Shown here: positions 39,659 through 51,634 of the stretch, one piece after another
How the letters are laid out: each line of letters opens with the position of its first letter
Position numbering within the stretch: the stretch's first letter is position 1
DNA from: Adineta vaga
Lineage: Eukaryota; Rotifera
DNA: 64,000 nucleotides
Direction: 5' to 3'
NCBI GenBank assembly: GCA_021613535.1
Contig: CP075494.1
Coordinates: 13,702,001 to 13,766,000, forward strand
Program-made: the position numbers and the translations under genes
Notes under the pieces: model-generated
Told to the model about the DNA's origin: nothing
What the model saw: the letters and a program-made list of their open reading frames with translations, nothing else
Database searches by the model: none

Positions 39659-41602
39659 ATGGCATCAGTAACAACTGATGATTCTACTTCAACATCTTCA
39701 AGTTTTGAAAAACGTCTTACACTTGTTAATAGTACTCAAGAAAGTGTACAAACCTTATCACTATGGATTCTATATCATCGTTCTCAACATGAACATTTAA
39801 TCAAAACTTGGTTTAAAGTTTTAAAAAAATCCAAACTTTTACATCGTTTAACATTATTCTATGTTGCTAATGACGTGATTCAAAACGCAAAGAAACATAA
39901 TGCATTAGTTTATCAACAAGCATTTAAACCATATTTGAGTTCAGCAATGGGTTATGTGAAAGAAAATGCAATTAAGAAGAAAATTCAACGTATAATAGAA
40001 ATTTGGCGTGATCGAGGTGTTTATGATGAAGATTTTATGAGTGAACTTTTGAAAAAACTTTTGGGAACAGAAGTTTATGAAAAAGATAAAGAAGTTACAC
40101 GCGTTATTGCTGAATTTCAAGTAAATAATTGAGAAAGAAATCTTTATGATTTATTTATTTTTCTTTCTAGCCAAAATCTTTATGTGAATCATTGATTCGT
40201 TTTAAACAACTCGAAGGTGAAACACTTGTAAAAGAACAATTGATTCATAATGATTTAAAATTAATTGATGGAATGTCAGTTGAAAATGTTCGTAAATTAA
40301 AAGGTGAATAGAAACAAAAGAAACTTTTTTGTTCGAGTGAAAATTGTATTGATTTAGATAAAACAACTACCGATGCTTTTCATACCGAATATGAAAATAG
40401 TCGAGAAAAATTTCAAGATTATGTTCGATATTATGAAAGATTATTAAAAGAACGAAAAGAATTAAAACAATTTTGTGAACAAGCAGAAGTTTTTTATGAT
40501 GCACAATATCAAGATGCCAATATTGTCGTTGAAGTTTGTATAGAAATATATCCTTATTTTTTTTTATTGCATACATATTTCATTTTAGGCATACAAAAAT
40601 TTCGGGGATAAAGTCGCAACATTAAAGAAAAAGTTAGATAATTTAATTAGAGATTTACCAGAAATAGTATCATCACCCTCGGGAGATAATGCGCCATCAC
40701 CTGGTGAGTATTTTCATGAATTTATTTGAAAGAAATCTGTCTTTAATAGACAAATAGAAAGTTGAAGATCATTGTGAATTTATTATCAATGTTTTCAGGA
40801 AATACTCCACCGGATTATCGTCAAACTGATATGGATTTATCTGATAATGAAGATAATAATTGTAAGTAACATCGATTTCAATGTATTTACTAAAAATTAA
40901 TCTTCTTCTTATAGCAAAATCTCCATCCGATCGTCCAGCTAGTAAATATATTTGACAATACTTTTCTAATCTTATATTATTTGTTTTCTAGTTGTTCGAA
41001 CAACACGTGCAGATCCTCGTCATCATCGAAAACATACATCTCATCGTCATCAATCATCTCACCAACAATTCGATGATGCTGATGAACGATCACATAAAGA
41101 TAAATCTAATTTATCTCCATTAGTGAATGGTGATGCAAACTCTACATCACAAGTAAACTTTTATTATTTACTTTGTAGATTTTTTGGAAATTATATCGAT
41201 TTATTTTAGTCAGCACCAATGATTGATGTTAATCTAATTACAGATTTACTTATTCAGCATTCACAATCAACTGGTTTTGAAAAAAGCTTAGAAATGCTTA
41301 CACAAACTTTAAGACAATTGACTGATCCAAATACTGTTACACTTCCAACACCGATGACAACTTCATCTGCATCTCAATCGTCCAATCAACTTAATTCATC
41401 GAATCCGTTTGAAAATCTTCTAATGAAACGTTTACAACCAACGATTCCTCCACCAGTTCTTCTTCCACCTGTTGCTCCACAAGTTTGGTTTAATCCAACA
41501 ACATCCCAATCATATTCACCAACAGTTCCACCATTCTATCCTCCATCAAATCCGTCAATGGATTTTCATTCACAGCAACAATATCAAAATCAAAGAAATT
41601 AA
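39659..41602 (+). CDS. RPRD2: RPRD2-like CTD-interacting domain protein
   Basis: A nuclear protein expected to bind the phosphorylated C-terminal domain of RNA polymerase II. Eight exons join in phase to 509 aa: 39659-40120, 40171-40303, 40358-40533, 40589-40703, 40799-40861, 40915-40941 (27 nt), 40992-41152, 41210-41602. Residues 13-145 form the CID domain (FEKRLTLVNSTQESVQTLS, LLHRLTLFYVANDVIQNAKK, RIIEIWRDRGVY). A coiled coil follows (NSREKFQDYVRYYERLLKER...KKKLDNLIRDLP), as in RPRD1/RPRD2. The rest is His/Ser-rich then Pro-rich (PPPVLLPPVAP) and disordered, which fits RPRD2 better than RPRD1. The polyadenylation signal is at 41688-41693, about 90 bases after the stop. The in-phase 27-nt exon could be skipped without a frame change. 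Confidence 0.88.
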
Positions 41603-43841
41603 TATAGACAATCGTTGATTTTTTCTTTTCTTTTCTATGTTTTGTGGGTTTTCTTTCTAATGCATATATAGATGTGTATATATGTTAAATAAAAGAGCGA
41701 TTGAAATTTATATATAGTGCCGAAGTCAATCTGAATGATATAATGGATTTTAGCTTCTAAAAAAATCAGAAATATCATTTGCATCAGATCTCAAAAATCT
41801 TATTTTTTTTTGTTACAATATTAAACTCAATTTATTTTTCAATATTTCAACAAATATCAAGCTTTTGAGAAAGAAATACTCAATGATTTTTTAGTTTTAC
41901 TCATTTTCTGCGATACAGATTGAAAGCGATCTTCTTGGATAAAAAGATGTGACAATCTCTCACAAAATCATACGATTATAACTTATGAATAGTTTCAACA
42001 CAATAAAAGTCATACATTGGTCATAATATTGAAAAAATAAATTCAGTTTAATCTTGTAATGAAAGAAAAACAAACTTTTGAGATCTAATGCATATGACAT
42101 CTTTTATTCTTTAGAAGCTAAAATCCATTATATCATTCACATTAATTTCGACAAAGTTTTCTTTTATCAAAGTTATAACTTCCGCACGACATATACAGAT
42201 CATGTTTTAAAAGAAAGCTTACTATATGTTCATATAAAATATCGATGAAATGTGTACTTTAGAAAAAAATATTCTGATGGATCGAATAAAGTCATTATTT
42301 CTTTTTTTTTTCACGAAGGTAAATATGTCGTGCTTATAAATCAGATTACGTGCAAATAGCGAAAGAAAGAGTAAGTAATATACATTTACTAAACTCAAAC
42401 AACTTCTATATGAATTTACGATTTATATTTCTATCTGCCTTAAGTATTCACTATTTTTCATACTGTTTCGATCATAAATTGGATTTGTATTTAGCTAAAT
42501 GGATCGACAATGTTTGGTTTTGAAGAAGTACATTTCTTCTGCATAACGCATTAAAACACTTGTTTTTAGACAAATGAATGGCCCCTTATAATAAATGATC
42601 GTATATGTCAACCTTTCAAAATGACATTCGAAGGACTAATATATGCTATTAATTTTAAAATTTTTGATTTATTAATTAATTTTCCTGATATTCATTCAGC
42701 TTTATCTTTAACGTGTACGAGAACAGATTCAAGATAACTATAATCATAAGCAAACATTTTTTCACTGTTTTATTATATCGCCGCAATCATTTATAGACAC
42801 GTTCTTTTGAATACAAATCATTTGTATATTCTTCTTGACAATCGCGCGTTTCTTATTTTATCCGAAATAACATGCATTATATATGGAAATGAAAATATAA
42901 ACAATTAATTAAAATCTGTCGCGTTATTCGGAACCTTCATATCAGTTCCGATAGTATAAGAAAGAAAAAAAAGAAAGTGCATTTTTATTCTATACTCACA
43001 ATATTCTGTCATCGGAAATGGCATACTTGATCCTATTTCGGAAAATGATTGAGTGGAAAAAAAAAGACATTTTTCATAGTTACTCAATGAATTAACCTGA
43101 ATATGAACAATGATCATCAATCCTACTTTTCTTTTATGACTCAAATTCAATCGATAATGTACTATAAAACTAGAGAATACTCAATTAATTAATTAATTTA
43201 GCCATGCGTTTGATTAGAATAAAAATCGATTTTTTATATTTCGTTTCTCAACGACAAGAAGTTTATAACTAGGAAGAGAATATTTTCTGATCATATTCAT
43301 AATTAGTAAATCTATGTATTTATAAAGAATTTGCAACGCATACATTGCACTTCTACAGTTTCATGTCTTCAATCAATTAAACTATATTACCCTATCTCGT
43401 TGTTATTTTTCACACGAGATCTGTATCATTTCTTTTTCTTGAAAGTATAAAGAAAAAAGCGACTCGAGTTACTATTTTGATCTCTATAATATATCATGAC
43501 TTATGTCTATTAACATTCATCACTCATCGAATAAATACAAAAAAGAACTATTACTTCATTCACATTATTTTAAAAAAAAAACGAGAGAGCTCTCATTTTA
43601 TCTTCTTTCGTTCTTTTATGGCAATTCTCTTTTTTCTGTTTCTTCGACATATAGACTCTACCATAAAGGTAAAACTGAATGCAGTAAAGAATGAAGAAGA
43701 GAGAGAAAAAACGCGAAGATATAAAGTTACAGCATCAGTTAAATATTTGCTCTATTGTTTTGCCACTATTTCTTATGTTACAGCACAGAATATGATAAAG
43801 CAAGAGAATTGAATACAAGGTTTGAAGAGAAAAGATGTGAG
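41603..43841. other. Intergenic region containing an inverted-repeat element
   Basis: 2.2 kb between two plus-strand genes. The left part holds the MITE-like element described separately. The rest (42158-43841) is AT-rich without a credible gene; short frames near 42905-43150 and 43477-43812 are not supported by neighbours or known motifs. The last part is probably the 5'UTR of the next gene. Confidence 0.55.
41717..42157. mobile_element. MITE-like element with about 80-bp terminal inverted repeats
   Basis: About 80 bases at 41719-41800 are an imperfect inverted copy of 42080-42155. The core, 41732-41760, reads gaatgatataatggatttta and then gcttctaaa, and is found exactly in reverse complement at 42111-42139. 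The outer ends pair as tgccgaag against tgtcgaaa. Between the arms lie about 280 AT-rich bases with no ORF. Size, long inverted ends and lack of coding capacity match a non-autonomous DNA transposon (foldback or MITE). I could not find a clear target-site duplication, so the class is open. Confidence 0.65.
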
Positions 43842-44935
43842 ATGAAGACACCTTCAACTGGTCGATCATCTATACAACGATGTTTTATTTATTTTCTATT
43901 TACCGGTGGAATTATTTTCTCGATTATTTATCTTTTATTTCGTTTTAATTCTCCATTTATTCTAACTTATACATCGGTTCATGTCGATTATCGTCGACGA
44001 CCTGAATGTTCATGTTCACGACCAGAATTATCATCAAATCTATCGAATGGTATTGTTCCGTCCCATCTTTGTAGTACATATGCAAGTCGACGTGGACCTA
44101 ATCAACGTATTATTTCTATCAGTCTTTTTGGACCAAAAGAAAATCGAATGTTTCAATTAAATCCATCATTAACATTTTTGAATGAATTGATAAATGATAT
44201 GAACGTCATTTATTCCGATGGATTTGTTTTACGCATTCATCATGACGATACAATTAATGTGTCAGATATCATATGTCCATATGAATGTCAACATCCGAAT
44301 GTTGATTTTTGCAGTATGAATTCGAAACTATTTATACCACCAAAAATCTGGCGATTTATACCAGCTGGTGATCCATTTGTAGATATAAGTAAGTAAATAA
44401 CTGATAAAAGCAAAAGACTTCCGATTTCCAAAGTGTTCCTTTTCTTTTCGTTCTAGTGATGAGTCGTGATCTTGATTCTGCATTAACACGACGTGAACGT
44501 GCAGCAGTTGATGCATGGCTTGCAGAAAATAAGTCTTTTCATGCTATGCGTGATCATCCTATGCATGGTGTACCTATGCTTGGTGGTATGTGGGGCTTCC
44601 GACCAACACTCGATCCAAAACTTGCACGTATAATACATGATAAAATTCATAATAAAGATTTAGTTCGAAAATATGGTGGTCGAGGAGATCAAACATTTCT
44701 TGCTCATCAAGTTTGGCCACAAGCGAAATCAAGTATTCTTGTACATGATAGTTTCCTTTGTAAGACTACTTATGGTAAAAAACCATCACCATTTCCAACT
44801 CAACGTCCGTCAGCAAATGAAACGAATTGTTTTGTTGGATGTGTACGACCTTGTTGTGGTCGGGGTAAAATGCCATTTGGTGAATGTCCAAAAGAGTGCC
44901 GTCCACAAGATCATCCTGAATGGAATTATTGTTAA
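43842..44935 (+). CDS. Membrane-anchored glycosyltransferase-like protein
   Basis: Two exons, 43842-44388 and 44457-44935, join in phase to 341 aa. Residues about 13-33 form a membrane anchor (CFIYFLFTGGIIFSIIYLLF), giving a type II topology with a lumenal C-terminus. The lumenal domain has IISISLFGPKENRMFQL, DGFVLRIHHDD, then MSRDLDSALTRRERAAVDAWL and FHAMRDHPMHGVPMLGGMWG. The RDLDS motif with a following acidic helix and the RDHP...GGMWG block recur in uncharacterised GT-A-like proteins of animals, protists and bacteria, and DLD may act as the metal-binding DxD. The C-terminal 45 residues are Cys-rich (eight Cys), probably disulfide bonded. It is the second such enzyme in the window, but not a close copy of the one at 16260. 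Donor and acceptor sugars unknown. Confidence 0.72.
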
Positions 44936-46033
44936 ATTTTTTTTCTATTGTTATTTAAAAAAAGATGAATATCTACTGTTTTCTTGAATATATATATTCA
45001 TCGTTGATTATTCTCACTGTTTTTTTCGTCTCTATGGTTCAAATAACTTAAAACTATCACTTGACAGACAGCCTTTGAAAAGCGAATATCACATTTCTCT
45101 TATGTGTGTAATTTCATTGAAATAGACTTACTGGATTAATCAACGATATATGATATCTTTCGTTCGTGATTAGAACAAAAAATTTGAATAAATATTTACG
45201 TAAAATGTCCGTTCTTCTCCTTTAATCATGAAATATAACCGATAATATATCGTGGTTTATTTAAAGAAGAATTTGAAGTCATTTAGAATCAAGAAATTCG
45301 AAGTCTTCGGAGTGTTAGTGATGAAGAAATGATAGTATATACCAGTCAAAACCATCCACGGATAGATTTATCTATTTTACCAGTTGTATTTGTTGAAAAT
45401 ACTTCTACGGAATGAATTTAATAATGCAAGATAGTTCCTTTTTCTTTTGGAAACAAGAATACTATATTATTTACTTCTCAAATAACTACCACTTGACAAA
45501 AATCGATTTATTCTTATAATAATATTGATTCCAATCAAAGGAAAGCTGTTTAGATGACGAAAATAAATAGACACAATCTCAAATTTTGATTGTCATATCA
45601 ATATCTCATACAGTCACACAGCAAGTTTTAACTTTTATTCTATTAAAAAATTCGTATTAGAATCTTATACGACTTCGAATACTTGCTGTTTCATCAAATT
45701 TAACATACAAAACATAAAAGAAACACATTTTTTTCCTATTTTGACATTTCGATTGATCTTTTGTTTACCATACTAATTATACCAACAAATAATAACTCAT
45801 TTTTTTTACACCATGATTACTTATCGAGATATTATTTATCAATTGGAAAACAAATGTTGAAAACTGCGCGTATTACCTTGAAACCATACGTGCATTGATT
45901 GCTCCAGCAATAGAAAGATGTCACTTGTAAAATGTTTAAATAACAGTTTAAACGTTGTCCAGGACAACATCCATGCCATGATCCTTTAGCAATAATTCTG
46001 ATCGATTCTTACTTGTTTTTAGTTTGTAAAAAA
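44936..46033. other. Intergenic region
   Basis: 1.1 kb of AT-rich sequence between plus-strand genes. A 3' splice site (AG at 46021-46022) lies 11 bases before the next ATG. No gene seen. Confidence 0.6.
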
Positions 46034-48026
46034 ATGACAACTCGTGCCGCACCAAAAGCAGCTCGTCCAACACCAAAATCAAGTTTAAAAACTACCGGAA
46101 AAGGTCAAGGCAAAGGTGATAAACAATCGACGAATGTATTGGAAATTGTACCTGGTAGATTTAATGAAACTGATTGGTTATCATTGATAGAAACTGATGA
46201 AACTGAAAATTTTATTGCTGATATATTTGAGAATATATGGAAAGATGTATCTGAACAAATTCAACAGACATATCTTCGTAGACAATTAATATCATTTACA
46301 TTAATGAGAGCAGAAAATGCTCTATCAACGGTTGTTCAAGTAGGAAATCGAAGATAATGTTATTAATTGAATATGGTGTATTCTTTTCTAGTGGGCATTC
46401 TTAGAAAGAGATGAATCTAAACCAGCAGATGGATATTTTTGGATCGATGATGATGGTATGAGAATTTAATGAATATCGAATATAGTTATGTTATGATTTC
46501 TTCCATTCTAGAACCCATACCATGTTCAATGGATAATTGGGGTGAAGGTGTAGTACCTGCATGTCGTGAAGAACGTCCTCAAGAGTTTGTGGTTGATTCA
46601 TTTTCAAAACGATCGATAAATTTCTTCTATTTAGAATTGATATATCATCATTATCGATGTCTGAACGTTCACCATCAGCACCATTAAAAAGTCAACGATC
46701 AGATCATATTGATCCAATACAACGACCTTCGACAAGTTCAAGTTATTCTGATACACACACTAAACAATTTGATGATCCTCTCGATAAAGAAAACAAAACT
46801 ACTCGATCAATGGAAACTGATATCGATGAAACACCAAGGAAACCACCCACTCGTCGATTATCTTTTCACAAAAAATCATCTTCTCATGATATTCTCGTCA
46901 TTGAAACTCAACCACCTAAAGTAAACAAAGACAATTTCAATCATATCTGTTTCATAGAATGACTTTATTTTAGCTTGAACCATTAGGTGATTTATTTCAA
47001 CGAACATCAACAATCAATACATCAAAAAATCGTCGAGTAGTAGCACCGAAAGGTTTATCACACTTTGGTTCGGATACATTGCAATCAATGACGAATATCA
47101 CTGAATCAACTGCAACACTAACAAAGAGTATACGTAAAGCTGAATCGAAAATATTTGATGATCAACACATAGAAGAAATCATTTCAAAAGCACCAGCTGC
47201 TGCTCATTCGATGCTCAAAGTACGTTTCTTCTACGAATGTTATATATATATATATACATATATGTCAATTTTTCATCAAATGTTTAGAGTATTCTAAGTC
47301 GACCACCAGGTTATCGAGAACTTGAATTAAATGATGAAGGAAATGTTGTTTCAATTACTAAACTCGATCCAGATAAACTTGCTACTAAGAGGTTAGAGGA
47401 ATCTGAATTCTTATTTGATATTATCATCAAATGAATGATGTTTTTTAGTATTCGTTTGTCATGCGATATTGTTAAACCAAGAAAACCAAAGAATGAAATA
47501 CGATCAACAGGGAAACAAACAAGATCGATGAAATTATCTCGTTCGGATCCAAAATTTGCACCTATGAAATTAGGTTTTATTTGATTATCTCTTTATCATT
47601 TGATCTTATCAAGAAATTCTTTTTATTTTAATTTCTAGTATTACCAGAACAATCAACTGAAGTAGGTGATCTTATTCATCCGGTGCCTGGCGTTCTATAT
47701 GAAGATTCGCGTTTAAAAAAGGGTGATCCAAAACGATATCAAGTAAAGTTGCTCGAATTTTTTGGTTTTTTGTCTATAAATGTAATCTATCGATTGACTA
47801 GACTGGTATGGCACGATATTTAAACTTTCATGATGAAATTCGTCCTTTGAAACCTATTGCTCAAAGTAGTGATTTTACAGTACTCCGAACAGCAAATGAT
47901 TTATTACGTCTATCAAACAGTTTTAATAACGAGAATGATGATAATCCAGATTCACAGATTCCAAAGTTACATCGACTTGCTCGAATACCACCAATTATGT
48001 CAGCATCAACAACATCTTCTACATAA
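46034..48026 (+). CDS. C2orf81: C2orf81 homologue
   Basis: Nine exons join in phase to 510 aa: 46034-46339, 46392-46455, 46512-46584, 46635-46920, 46974-47219, 47288-47391, 47449-47573, 47639-47742, 47802-48026. The N-terminal 130 residues match the human C2orf81 protein: IVPGRFNETDWLSLIETDE, then RRQLISFTLMRAENALSTVVQWAFLERDE and EPIPCSMDNWGEGVVP. The remainder is Ser/Thr/Pro-rich with a short conserved-looking block near residues 260-300 (LTKSIRKAESKIFDDQHIEEIISKA) and is otherwise probably disordered. Function is unknown; in vertebrates expression is testis-biased. Exon 3 ends at a GTTTGT donor that is needed to keep phase. The ATG at 46034 follows a 3' splice site by 11 bases. Other readings of the C-terminal half are possible, but the N-terminal assignment is good. 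Confidence 0.8.
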
Positions 48027-48754
48027 AATAACGTTTTTTTTATTATCTCTTCTGCTTTTATTTTCATGAAATTGAATTTTGTTCGGTGAAAATCAATGAA
48101 CAATAACGTTTATCAGAAGTTTTATCTCTTGTATAATAACTTTTAATTACTGAACTATATGTAATTATAAGTGCGTATATGCCATTGCTTATAAATCATG
48201 ATTGGTATCATTCTTTTCACAATATATGTATGTGTCGCTTTATTCTTCTTCCCCTCCTCCTTGACTTTCCATATTCCAGAACTACTTCTTTCTAATAGAA
48301 GGATGATGATAATAGTTCTATTATATGTATATGCGTCAGTCACTCGAAACGCAAATGGCAACATTCTTCTACGTTTCCCTTATGATTGTAGCATAATACA
48401 GAGATGTCTCCTTCTAAAGTCACCCCATCCATCCCTTTCTCCCTTCTTCCCTCCCTCTTTACCCATCTTTTTCCATATCTATTCTTTCCGTCGCCATATA
48501 CGAACGGCTGACGCTGCTCATGGGTGATGTCAATCATCGTTGTGCACATAAGCTAAAGAAACACGTACACAATATAGCATATACATATAAACGCGAAAGA
48601 ACGAAGAGACTCGCGCGCAATAGAGACAGGCTGTTATTGGTATTACTACTGCTGCTGCTGCTGTTGTTGTCTTTTTCAATGTACCAATGCATTGCGACAC
48701 ACGCATGTATCTCGAGTAATGCATGTACATCTCACACTTTTTGTCTTCTTCCCC

Positions 48755-48782
48755 TTCTTCTTCTTCTTCTTCTTCTTCTTTT
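48755..48782. repeat. (CTT)n microsatellite
   Basis: A run of CTT triplets, seen directly. Confidence 0.9.
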
Positions 48783-49922
48783 TTCCTTCTTCTTACATAC
48801 GTGTTATCTCTATTTACTGGTATCTTTCGTCGACGGATGATGACGAGAAAAGAGCGTGGCGAAGATGTTTATGGATGCATGCTCGGTCAAACCTTGAATG
48901 ATGAAAGCAGTCAGAAAAGTAATCCAATCAACTGTACTAAAAAAAGAAATGAAGAGTAAAGACAAAGATGGGACAGTCATGGCATTCTTTGTCAGATGAA
49001 ATGTTAATCAAATCAACACATGGCCTAACTGATGTGCAGATATTTCAGTAATAACAATAGGCAAAAAAACATTTTTATTAGTTCAAATTTTTATCATAGT
49101 TACTCTATCAATTCGAGAGAAAATTGACTTTGATTGTTTTTTTAATGTATTGATTCATTCACACATTTTCAATTATATTTGAACGATTCTTGTACCTGTA
49201 TATGTACAAGTATATGTGACCAATATAAATGAAAATGAGAAGCAGTGTGTGAGACTTGTTTCACACCTATCGATCTCCTCACCAATATTTACTTCGCAAG
49301 AAGAAGAAGAAGAGAAAGAAATTCTAGTTGATGATTTGGTCATCATTCATTACTCTATTATATATTATGCATATAATATTGCTCGTTGGTTCCCGTTGAT
49401 GATGATAAGAAACGAGCGATGATCTTGGTCCTTGTCATCATCATCATCAAGAGAACTACTAGACAAGAAAAAAATCCATTTTCTCTGTTGTTTGCTTCTT
49501 TTCTCATGTATATTTCTTGTATATTATCAAATGAATGGACGTTGGTCTATCAAATAAAACTGAATATATTGATCGACTTGAATGTTTGTGTCGTTTTATT
49601 TTATGGGACGCCTGGTTTGCATACGTATATGTATATATATATATATATATGCAGTTTGGGAAAGAAACAATCTTTCAAGTAGCACACATACATATACATC
49701 AAGGATCGCTTATATGTACGAGTGACGAAAGTTAGTGCAATGATGTAACGATACACGTACAGAAGAGAAATGTGTGAGGGACAGAGAGAAGGAGAGAAAG
49801 AAAGAAAGAATAGAGAGACAGAGAGAGGGAAATTGTACAAGCGACAGCTAGTAATATGAAGAAAAAAATGCAAGATTATGCAAGTCACTTCGAGAGGAAA
49901 AAAGAAAGAGATCGGAAAAATG

Positions 49923-49970
49923 TCTTCTTCTTCTTCTTCTTCTTCTTCTTCTTGCTGTTGTTGTTGTTGT
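49923..49970. repeat. (TTC)n followed by (TTG)n compound microsatellite
   Basis: About ten TTC units followed by about five TTG units, directly upstream of a CG-rich patch. Confidence 0.9.
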
Positions 49971-50263
49971 TCTCATCACCACGCTAAAAGTCGGGCGCGC
50001 GCGCATGCGTAGTCGTCGCTTTTGCCTGATATTCGATACAGAAAATGTATCATCCTGGAGCGTTTCTATTCTCCCAACATCTTCAGTAGTAGAGTAGCAG
50101 CATGAATATAACGTCGTTGACGACAACTATCCGCCTCATCACGTGTGCATAAAAAAGAAGATCAGAACGTATAGAAATATAAAACAAACAAACAAACAAG
50201 GAAATCAAAAGGTCGTCTTTACTTACTTTTCTAAATTGAACTAATCAAGTTTATTTCACAACT

Positions 50264-51634
50264 ATGTATACTTACACTGTTCCAACAAATCGTTGTTCTT
50301 TATGTTATGCTCTTTTATCAACAAATAATTCTTCAATTGGTTATTCATCATCACAACGACGTCATGGTCAACGTTGTTCAGTTGCAGCCATCGAACGACT
50401 TATATCTTCATCGAAACGATTTGAAAAATTATGGCAAAAAAATGAGAATAGAATTATTAATAATCGTTTGATATGTTTTCGTTGTTGTGAAACAATTCGA
50501 CAAATTGAACAAATTCATAATCATCTTGAACAATTAAATAACGAACAACAAATACTTATGAATAAAGTTGAACAAAATCTTTATAAACGCGCATTAATTC
50601 TGCAGGGACAAAGACAACGAACAAATCCATTTTCATTCATTCATCAAGTAATATCATATACAGATCGCGTTATGAAGAATTTCTTCTAACTTTTTCTTTT
50701 CAGCAAATCCCAATTGATGAAGATGATGATACCGAAGAAGGTGAAGAAAAACCTCGAACAGTAAATGTAACAAATGGTTATGGCCATTCATCATCTCTCG
50801 CTGTCTCAACAACAACGTTAGTTGGTGCTAAACGACGAAAATCCAAAATAGCACATAAAATTCATACCGAAGATAAAGTAAAGTCAATTCATTTATTTTA
50901 TTCACGAATTATGTTTTCTTTATAGTCTTCATTGCTCAATCATTCAACACAATCACGTAAGGAATTGACAAGAAAAGAAAACTTTTTTTCTTCTATATAG
51001 TCTCATTTCAGATTCTCCTGTAGAAAAATGTTCTCCAAATCTTCTCTTCAATCCTCAACCATCTTCTAAACATCATCGAACAGGAATCTTCTCATCTGCT
51101 ATCAATGGCCACAATAATGATTTAACCAATCTATCATTTGCATCAGCATATAAATCTTTAGCTATCCCACCATCAACAGCAGCAACAACTCCTCCTTTTA
51201 TCGATCCAACAACTGGCGCATTAATTGCAATTGTTTCTAATCCTCATCATGCTGCTTTACTTGCTCAACAACATCAACAACTTCTTAAATCATCTTCAAT
51301 ATCGCCCTCATCAACCAATACCATAGATGAACAAGAAACTTCTCCACCCAAAAGTAGTCAACATCCGAAAAAATTCCCTTGTCTTCTATGTGGTCGTGAT
51401 TTTTCGAACAAATCAAATCTCAATCGTCATCATAGTATTGTTCATGTAGCCATTCGAAATTTCGAATGTGCTCGTTGTCCAAAGAAATTCAAATTACGAC
51501 AGGGCCTTAAAACACATATGCAACGATGTCATGGCGTAAATACAGATGAACCAACATTTGTTTTACAAAAACATCATGCTCACCATCATCATCATCATCA
51601 TCATTTGCTCAATCAAAATAAATCACATCAATAA
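50264..51634 (+). CDS. C2H2 zinc-finger protein with N-terminal CxxC pairs
   Basis: Four exons, 50264-50647, 50704-50877, 50926-50956 and 51012-51634, join in phase to 403 aa. Residues 11-14 (CSLC) and about 70-73 (CFRC) form two CxxC pairs around a helical segment, reminiscent of the ZAD zinc-finger-associated domain, and are followed by a likely coiled coil (IHNHLEQLNNEQQILMNKVE). The middle is acidic, then Ser/Ala/Thr-rich. Near the C-terminus are two classical fingers: FPCLLCGRDFSNKSNLNRHHSIVH and FECARCPKKFKLRQGLKTHMQRCH, each with C-x2-C...H-x3-5-H spacing. The end is a run of His (nine His with one Ala before) and a short basic tail. It is probably a sequence-specific DNA-binding regulator in the nucleus. 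Polyadenylation signal at 51767-51772. I do not assign an ortholog. Confidence 0.85.

Larger units (their letters stand above)
48027..50263. other. Repeat-rich intergenic region
   Basis: 2.2 kb without a supported gene. It holds (CTT)n at about 48755-48782, a (TA)n run near 49631-49650, (GA)-rich tracts near 49780-49830 and a long (TTC)n(TTG)n tract at 49923-49970. Just after it, a CG-rich patch (gggcgcgcgcgcatgcg, about 49993-50010) lies 250 bp before the C2H2 gene and may mark a promoter. Overlapping frames here come from the repeats. Confidence 0.55.

Noticed and set aside
48520-48840. Leu-rich 106-codon frame that looks like membrane segments
   Set aside because: The Leu and Phe runs come from CTG and CTT repeats, and the overlapping frames are all low complexity.
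49848-50126. Arg-rich 92-codon minus-strand frame
   Set aside because: The Arg run is the complement of the (TTC)n repeat; no gene structure.
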